This document shows positions 58,837 to 64,000 of a stretch of 64,000 nt of DNA, in pieces; position 1 is the stretch's first letter; each line of letters begins with the position of its first letter. Location of the stretch: positions 1 through 64,000 of the forward strand of contig CAJNDS010002102.1 of the NCBI GenBank assembly GCA_905221605.1, given 5' to 3'. This stretch comes from Symbiodinium natans (taxonomy: Eukaryota; Sar; Dinophyceae; Suessiales; Symbiodiniaceae). Both the position numbers and the translations under genes were made by a program. The notes under the pieces were generated by a model, which saw only the letters and a list, made by a program, of their open reading frames with translations, was not told the DNA's origin and did not search any database.

Positions 58837-59118
58837 ATGAACGATAGGATTAAGGAGCAGGAAGATGAAATTAAGAGGTATGAAGAAGAATTGAAGGAAT
58901 TGAATGAGGACATTGATTATTATAACAATAAAATTATTAGATATAATAAACAATTAGTTCAGTTAGAAGAAGAGGGAAACAGCTTAGATGTAATCAGTAA
59001 AGTAGATATAATATCAATGGTTCATTGTGATATTTCAAGAAAATTAATAGATAAAAGTGTAAAACTACAATGTATTCAAAACTGTAGGAAAGCCATTGAA
59101 AGCCTGAGAGCACACTAA
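58837..59118 (+). CDS. Coiled-coil protein (93 aa)
   Basis: Not recognised. Residues 1-50 are a strong Glu/Lys/Ile/Leu heptad helix (EEELKELNEDIDYYNNKI); the C-terminal part has two Cys (HCDISRKL, QCIQNCRKA) but no clear metal site. It probably forms dimers. Promoter motif and terminator hairpin are both shared with its neighbours. Confidence 0.65.
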   Translation: MNDRIKEQEDEIKRYEEELKELNEDIDYYNNKIIRYNKQLVQLEEEGNSLDVISKVDIISMVHCDISRKLIDKSVKLQCIQNCRKAIESLRAH

Positions 59119-59120
59119 CT

Positions 59121-59144
59121 ATCATACTATACAAATATTATGAT
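59121..59144. terminator. 10-bp hairpin (one mismatch) after the 93-codon gene
   Basis: It begins 3 nt after the stop and has the same ACAA loop and nearly the same arms as 58745-58768. Duplicated hairpin plus motif plus leader suggests the two gene units share a common origin. Confidence 0.55.
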
Positions 59145-59151
59145 GGTTAAA

Positions 59152-59161
59152 CTACTTAAAG
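59152..59161 (+). promoter_or_regulatory. CTACTTAAAG motif upstream of the 205-codon gene
   Basis: Exact copy, 28 nt before ATG 59190. The leader GACAAAAAAAACCTTAGAAT resembles that of the 93-codon gene. A 4-codon upstream frame (ATG 59179, MVRV) ends in TGA overlapping the gene's ATG as ATGA. Confidence 0.6.
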
Positions 59162-59189
59162 ACAAAAAAAACCTTAGAATGGTAAGAGT

Positions 59190-59807
59190 ATGACCATTTT
59201 AGATTATAGCAGGTGTGAAATCTGTAGGGATATGAAAAAAGCCTTAACACCGACGCTTTCAAAAGTTGTGCCTGATGCAATTGCTAATAATATTCTTTCT
59301 TTTAATTGTTGTAATCAGTGTGGGTTTTTAAGAAAGCGAGAGTTGGATAATTATGAGAAACATTTTAATAGTAGTAGAGTTGAAGGTCAATTATGGTATT
59401 TTAAATGTCTTCGCTTAGGAACACAGACACCAATAGCACATAAAATTTATCCAGCAAGTAAGTTTAAGGGCAATCTTGAGGATTTCATTAGAATTCTTAA
59501 TAATAGTAATTGTTCTAATAAAAATGTTTTGAAATCATATATTAAGAAATGTTTTAGAACATCATTTCTTGATTTTTTACAGCTTATTAATCTTATTCAC
59601 AATAAAGAAATTGTTAAAGACCATATTAAAAATTATACTAATATACTGATAATGAATTATTCATATTATAAGAAATCATACCCTGATAGAATTTTATGTA
59701 GAAATTTAATGTATGAATACTTTTTATATTTAATGGGTAGAGATATAGTATATGTCAATGAACTGAAAATATGGAATTATGTATGTGATGTTTTTGATGT
59801 AGCCTAA
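59190..59807 (+). CDS. Hypothetical Cys-rich protein (205 aa)
   Basis: Not recognised. The N-terminal 50 residues hold CEIC (9-12) and CCNQCG (40-45), a plausible zinc-binding treble of Cys pairs; the remaining 150 residues are helical with many Tyr, Asn and Leu (FRTSFLDFLQLINLIHNKE). It is the last gene before the right TIR. An alternative start at the upstream ATG 59179 is out of frame. Confidence 0.65.
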   Translation: MTILDYSRCEICRDMKKALTPTLSKVVPDAIANNILSFNCCNQCGFLRKRELDNYEKHFNSSRVEGQLWYFKCLRLGTQTPIAHKIYPASKFKGNLEDFIRILNNSNCSNKNVLKSYIKKCFRTSFLDFLQLINLIHNKEIVKDHIKNYTNILIMNYSYYKKSYPDRILCRNLMYEYFLYLMGRDIVYVNELKIWNYVCDVFDVA

Positions 59808-59855
59808 ACAAATATTTATAATATTAGTTTTTTATAAATCTTTGGTAAAGCGTGT

Positions 59856-60195
59856 GAGGTGGCGATGCCCCAGAAAACGAATGAGATGATATTATGAATG
59901 TTAAAACGAAGGAGGGGGAGGTTTATGATAATGAAAAACGAGGGTGAAGAACTACTTAAATGAAAATAGGGATGAGAAACGAAGAAGGCGACGATGAGGA
60001 TGATGAGGTAAAGGGGAGAACGAATGAGGGGGACAAAACAATGAAAACGAAAGAGGTGAAAATAATGATAGAAACGAAGCAGGGGGCAAGGTGAGAGAGC
60101 GAATAAGGGGGCAAATATCGTATGATACAATCCTCAGAACCCGCCCTGATACAAGCCCCAGCCCGAGCCTCAGACACCCCCTTTTACCAATTTTT
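59856..60195 (-). repeat. Right terminal inverted repeat of the element (340 bp)
   Basis: Reverse complement of 38031-38370. The plus strand is purine-rich and carries about eight AACGA-type words at roughly 25-41 bp spacing (ACGA at 59877, 59906, 59938, 59979, 60020, 60047, 60074; GCGA at 60099). The outer end AATTTTT abuts a 15-base C run. No convincing gene lies inside it; open frames here are by-products of the low-complexity sequence. Confidence 0.95.
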
Positions 60196-60749
60196 CCCCC
60201 CCCCCCCCCCCACCCACATGTTACCCTAAACCCTAAACCCTAAACCCTAAACCCTAAACCCTAAACCCTAAACCCTAAACCCTAAACCCTACACCCTAAA
60301 CCCTAATCTTAGATCTAAGACGCCACTCTCCCCCACAAAGCCGACACTACATCCACATCACTAAACCCCAAACCCCGAACTCTAAACCCTAAACTCTAAA
60401 CCCGAACCCCAACCCAAACCCTAAACCCTAACCCCCTCTACACCGAGAGACCCTGAGGCCTGAAGAGCTACGATGGATACCGAGAGGGATCGGAGTCCTC
60501 TGAGCTGAAGGACGACGCCACACAATGCTTTTAGGGTTTAGGGTATAGGATTTTAGGGTTTAGGGTTTGGGAAATTTCGGGCTGAGGGTTTATAGGGCTT
60601 GGTACCTTCAAGGGGATATGTATGATGACCCCTTAACGACGCCCAGGCGCTCTAGCTAAAGCTTCCTTCGACCCCAAACCCTAAACCCTAACACCCTAAC
60701 ACCCTAACACCCTAACACCCTAACACCCCAACAGAAACGGAGTAACAAC
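60196..60749. repeat. C-run, CCCTAAA array and CCCTAACA variant array at the right edge
   Basis: C15 directly after the TIR, CCCTAAA array at 60223-60305, five CCCTAACA units at 60688-60728. A short open frame at 60440-60530 (GLKSYDGYREG on plus) is not supported. Confidence 0.75.
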
Positions 60750-60828
60750 CCTCCGAGAACGCAGCGGCGCGCTGCAGGCTGGGCCCTGCGAGCTCGGGAA
60801 AGAAAGCGCCCTGCTCCATGATGTAGGC
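60750..60828 (-). CDS. Exon-like island, 79 bp, right of the element
   Basis: Minus strand CGGTGAG/GCC, reading AYIMEQGAFFPELAGPSLQR then AAAFSE, donor G/GTTGTTAC. Strongly protein-like. Same strand as islands left of the insertion. Confidence 0.55.
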
Positions 60829-60996
60829 CTCACCGTGTAAGGTTTAGGGTTTAAAACCCTAAACCCTGAACCCTGAACCCTGAACCCTGAACCCTAAACC
60901 CTAAACCCTAAACCCTAAACCCTAAACCCTAAACCCTTTAGGGTTTAGGGTTTTGGGTTGTGGGTTTAGGGTTTTGGGTTTAGGGTCGAAGTGAAC

Positions 60997-61027
60997 GCGG
61001 AGCCTCGTAGGCGGGCAGCCAGTCGGC
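60997..61027 (-). CDS. Exon-like island, 31 bp
   Basis: Minus strand TGCTAAG/GCC, reading ADWLPAYEAP, donor C/GTTCACTT, similar to the donor of the 30917 island. Confidence 0.4.
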
Positions 61028-61959
61028 CTTAGCAGAACCGACCATCGGTTTTGGGGTTTAGGGTTTAGGGTTTAGGGTTTAGGGTTTAGGGTTTAGGGTT
61101 TAGGGTTTAGGGTTTAGGGTTTAGGGTTTAGGGTTTAGGGAGAGATAAGGCTTCTAGGTTGGGATGCTCCCCCTTAGACTAACAGTCCTTAAAAAGGAGT
61201 ATAGTATCCCCTATTCTAATACCCATGAAGGGCTCTTAGTGTAAGGGCGTCCTGTCACGCAGCGGCCGAAGATCTCATGCTAAGGTGTAACCCCGAAACC
61301 CTAGAACCTAAACCCTAAACCCTGAGGCGTGCGAATAAAAGTGGGCACTCCTTCTTCATCCCCACTGGGCCACCACCCACTTATTGCGCTAACCCAGGAA
61401 GGGTCCATGTGCGTACATCGTGAGCAGTTGAACCCTAAAGCTGCTGTAGAGGAACCCATTTAAGGCCCAAGTGCTTTCTAGGTACATGGACCCTTAGGGT
61501 AAGGTTTAGGGCTACACCATCAACTCTCAAGACCCGAAGCCTAAACCCTTCCAACCCTGTCCCTTTTGGAGGACTTGAAAGAATGCAGGGGGATTGTGCA
61601 GCAGGCCTGCAAAAACCGGTGGACTTTAGGGCATCGCACAACGCTAAACCCTAACCCCAACAATAACTTTTCCAGAGAAAATCAGGGTTTGATGGCCCCA
61701 GCGACCACAGCCCCGCAATGGCACCACCCATTCTTCTTTCTACCCAGAAAATGTGCAAACTGCCGAGAATCAACAGTTGCTATCCTCCTTTGTAATGGTC
61801 ATGATACGGATGTGGGAATTGCGTTACTAGGTTGCCCAGTAACCTAGGATGAAAAAGGGTGCCCTTTTTTGATTAAAGGGGTTTATAAGGGAACCTAAAC
61901 CTACCAAAAAGGGAATAAGGGTACTACCGGGCATCCTAGGTTAAAACACAATGATTTAC
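61028..61959. repeat. TTTAGGG array (61052-61140) and MITE-like copies
   Basis: 61162-61250 is a diverged GGGATG(C)TCCCCC element. About 61833-61942 is a CCTAGG/CCGGG-ended element like those at 20711 and 33921, adjoining the exon-like island at 61960. Confidence 0.7.
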
Positions 61960-62082
61960 AGGTCAGCTTGAAGAACTCAGATTCAAACTTCTCTGGCGCA
62001 GTAAGCCCCCAGGCTTCGTCGTTGTGATCATCCATTTCGATGGCTTGAACTTCTGCGAGGGCGCCGCTCAGAAGCTCGTGTC
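61960..62082 (-). CDS. Exon-like island, about 123 bp, the longest one
   Basis: Minus strand TTCTAGAG/G acceptor, reading HELLSGALAEVQAIEMDDHN then EAWGLTAPEKFESEFFKL, donor T/GTAAATC. The open length, amino-acid balance and both splice signals make this the best-supported island. A MITE-like element lies just beside it in the apparent intron. Confidence 0.6.
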
Positions 62083-64000
62083 CTCTAGAAAGATAATGGG
62101 CGGCTCGGGCTGTTAAAAGGGAGCTACTGCTAGCCCCAATCTGTTTCCTACGCTGCGGAACGGCAATGCGAAATGAGCTCCTATATATGCCCTATTTTTG
62201 GACTCACATCTAAATATGCCAGCGTAGGCCCCAAACAGTGAGAAGTCCATAAGCAACAACTGCTCACATTTCACGAAACCCGGTCTGGGTTTGTGAGCCG
62301 TCCTCGAAACTGTCCCTTCAGGTTGGATACCCTTAGTGCTGACACACGGCTCGGGGAATACCGGTTTAGGGTTTAGGGTTCAGGGTGTAGGGTTTAGGTA
62401 ACATTCACAACCCAAATTGCCGACAGAGCACCTACACACAATGTCGGCGCAAAGGCACGTGTCCTATGGACGATTTGAGGACGAAAAAGGGCTGGGCGGT
62501 CACGGCGGTTGCCCGACCTGCCATGCTCCAAATCGTACATCGCCCTTAACCATAAACCATAAACAATTCCTGGGACTCTATATACTTACCTACAGCTAAG
62601 TCGTAACTACCATAGGGTTTAGGGTTTAGGGTTTAGGGGTTAGGGGTTAGGGGTTAGGGGTTAGGGGTTAGGGGTTAGGGTTGAGGGTGCTTGCAAATGG
62701 GAGTCGGGCTGCTTTTGTTTTCACTGGGCCGTCGGTTTTAGGAAGTAAGGGGGGTTTGGGGGGCTTAGGGGGTTTAGCCCGTTTAGGGGGGTTTGGGGGG
62801 TTTTGGGGAGTTTAGGGGGGGGCTGGTTAAGGCACTGGTTTCGGCTCACCGGTTGAAGGTTTGGAGTATATCCCAGAAACTGTGGGTAAAAAGAGTGCCA
62901 GGTTCATCTGAAGAGAACCGCTTGGCTTGGGTCTCCAATGAAAGAGTATCCCCACATGGCACCCGGATATCGCAAAATTTGTCAAATATGAAGGGCTTCG
63001 ACTTTAGGATTGGGCGCTGAATTCACGGCCTTGAGGCTGTGTTTGTTCTCCTGAACTTGCAGGGTCCTTAAGAATGTACCGGGAAGTCTTCGGGAACCTT
63101 GTTACATACTCCCCTTGAACTCCCCTTTCTTCAGGGCCCTAGAATGAACCCTGCACATTCTGCAGATGCTTCGGCTCCCTCCGAGCCAAATTTCTCAGAA
63201 CACCTCTTTCATATTTACTGCTGGGAAAGAATATCTCTACTATCTGCGGGTTAGAAAGCCTCAGGTCTAAGGCAACCTTTATGTTCTGGACAGCCCCAGA
63301 ACATGAGAGCGCTTTGACATTGTTGACCAGTAAGGCCTAAGGGCCTAAGGCAACCTTTCCAGACCCTAAGGGTCCATGTACCCATATAGTATATAGTTGG
63401 GCATTAAGAGGTTCCCGTATACTCGCTTTAGGGCTGGCACCCCCACAGGTTTAGGGTTTAGGGTTCAGGCTGTGGGGTTTCCTACAGGGCTTGTCAAGGT
63501 TAGCCAAAATCTTACCGCGGAAGATTGGCGGCGTTTTACAAGTCCTTGAGAAGTGAGAGCATAGAGAGAGGGAGAGAGCGTGGCCACGCGACTTGGTCTC
63601 ACGCCTTTTGGAGAGCGAGAGAAAGCGGACAAAAGACAACGGCGACTGAGAGAGTAATCACGTAAGAGTCCAGAAAGAACGCGTGCCATTGGTCTTGGAT
63701 AGCGTCGGTGTGCCTAAGGGTCATGCTGTACCAGATCTCCCTTTGCATGATACTTGTAGCTGATACTTGTAAATGCGCGCCCAAAGTATAGAATATGTGA
63801 GCTCTCGCGTTTACGCAGAGCGTTAAGCTGCCAAGACGGTTCAGGAAACTCTTCCTAAAGGTTCATGGGTAGTTCGTAGCCACAAGAAACCCCCAGTTGC
63901 CCTCCTCATAACACCCTAAACCCTAAACCCTAAACCCTAAACCCTAAACCCTAAACCCTAAACCCTAAACCCTAAACCCTAAACCCTAAACCCTAAACCC
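62083..64000. repeat. Unique sequence, TTAGGGG variant array and terminal CCCTAAA array
   Basis: 62632-62690 holds seven TTAGGGG units; 62750-62825 is G-rich with TTTAGGGGGG words; 63911-64000 is a pure CCCTAAA array running to the window end. The unique stretch 62083-62600 and 62830-63900 shows no gene I can support. Confidence 0.7.

Larger units (their letters stand above)
38031..60195 (+). mobile_element. Complete Polinton / Polinton-like virus integrated in the host genome
   Basis: A 22,165 bp unit is bounded by 340 bp inverted repeats and contains the diagnostic gene set: protein-primed PolB, A32-type packaging ATPase, double-jelly-roll capsid protein, penton protein and DDE integrase. 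Integrase plus PolB plus capsid genes is the definition of Polintons/Mavericks and related Polinton-like viruses. The flanks on both sides are host-type CCCTAAA/TTTAGGG sequence, so the unit is integrated. The immediate flanks are CCCCC(A) on the left and a long C run on the right, compatible with a 5-6 bp C-rich target-site duplication but not provable because of the homopolymer. The interior from 42 kb rightwards is strongly AT-rich, unlike the host. The left 3 kb is GC-rich. The orientation given follows polB and the integrase, both on the plus strand. Confidence 0.93.

Noticed and set aside
59960-60094. 44-codon acidic frame (MKIGMRNEEGDDED) in the right TIR starting within CTACTTAAATG
   Set aside because: The motif overlaps the ATG instead of lying 20-30 nt upstream, and the frame is a by-product of purine repeats.
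63911-64000. True chromosome end
   Set aside because: Equally long CCCTAAA arrays occur throughout the window in both orientations, so this one is not evidence for a terminus.
1-64000. tRNA or rRNA genes
   Set aside because: No cloverleaf with a GTTCGA-type T loop or rRNA core sequence was recognised; the TTCGA words at 25.1-25.4 kb are a repeat array.

Overview
The window comes from an intron-rich nuclear genome saturated with the 7-mer CCCTAAA/TTTAGGG in both orientations, with a 22 kb virus-like DNA element integrated into it. The host is probably a dinoflagellate. The evidence is the TTTAGGG-type repeat, a GC-rich host background, and small exon-like islands whose apparent introns often start with GC (or GT) and end in AG followed by G, a splice pattern known from dinoflagellates. 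This assignment is inference; another alga with TTTAGGG telomeres is possible.

Host flanks (1-38030 and 60196-64000). Long stretches consist of pure or degenerate CCCTAAA arrays, homopolymer C/G tracts, microsatellites and short MITE-like foldback elements. Between the arrays lie 30-125 bp islands of unique GC-rich sequence. Read on the minus strand, many of these are open, protein-like and bounded by plausible splice signals. The islands from about 0.7 to 12 kb mostly encode Glu/Arg/Gln-rich, coiled-coil-like segments, so they may be exons of one or a few large minus-strand genes whose introns carry the telomere-like repeats. Later islands (20.0-21.4, 30.9, 32.6, 33.2, 60.8, 61.0 and 62.0 kb) look like globular protein. 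The only long intact host gene is an uninterrupted 512-codon BTB/POZ protein on the minus strand (22435-23973).

Integrated element (38031-60195; 22,165 bp). It is bounded by 340 bp terminal inverted repeats that look identical. It carries the Polinton / Polinton-like-virus gene set: protein-primed DNA polymerase B, FtsK/HerA-A32-type packaging ATPase, double-jelly-roll major capsid protein, minor capsid (penton) protein, retroviral-type DDE integrase, a fibre with a C-terminal S74 intramolecular chaperone, a class-3-lipase-like protein and about a dozen small proteins. I found no adenain-type maturation protease. The element has two compositional parts. The left 3 kb (38.4-41.1 kb) is GC-rich and encodes two acidic proteins with ubiquitin-like segments; it is followed by an A-rich tract and by degenerate TTTAGGG-like sequence. 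The right 18 kb (42.0-59.8 kb) is AT-rich and holds the viral genes.

Regulation. The AT-rich part appears to use two start-proximal DNA motifs. CTACTTAAAG lies 20-30 nt upstream of polB, the 97-codon membrane protein and four right-end genes. TCTA (or TCAA) in AT-rich sequence lies 10-19 nt upstream of the capsid, fibre, packaging and integrase genes; this second motif resembles the late promoter reported for the giant virus CroV and its virophage mavirus. Perfect or near-perfect hairpins sit at many gene boundaries. Together these suggest a virus-like transcription programme, possibly served by a giant-virus RNA polymerase. Several genes carry one-base frame breaks although the terminal repeats look identical, so the breaks are either very recent or sequencing errors.
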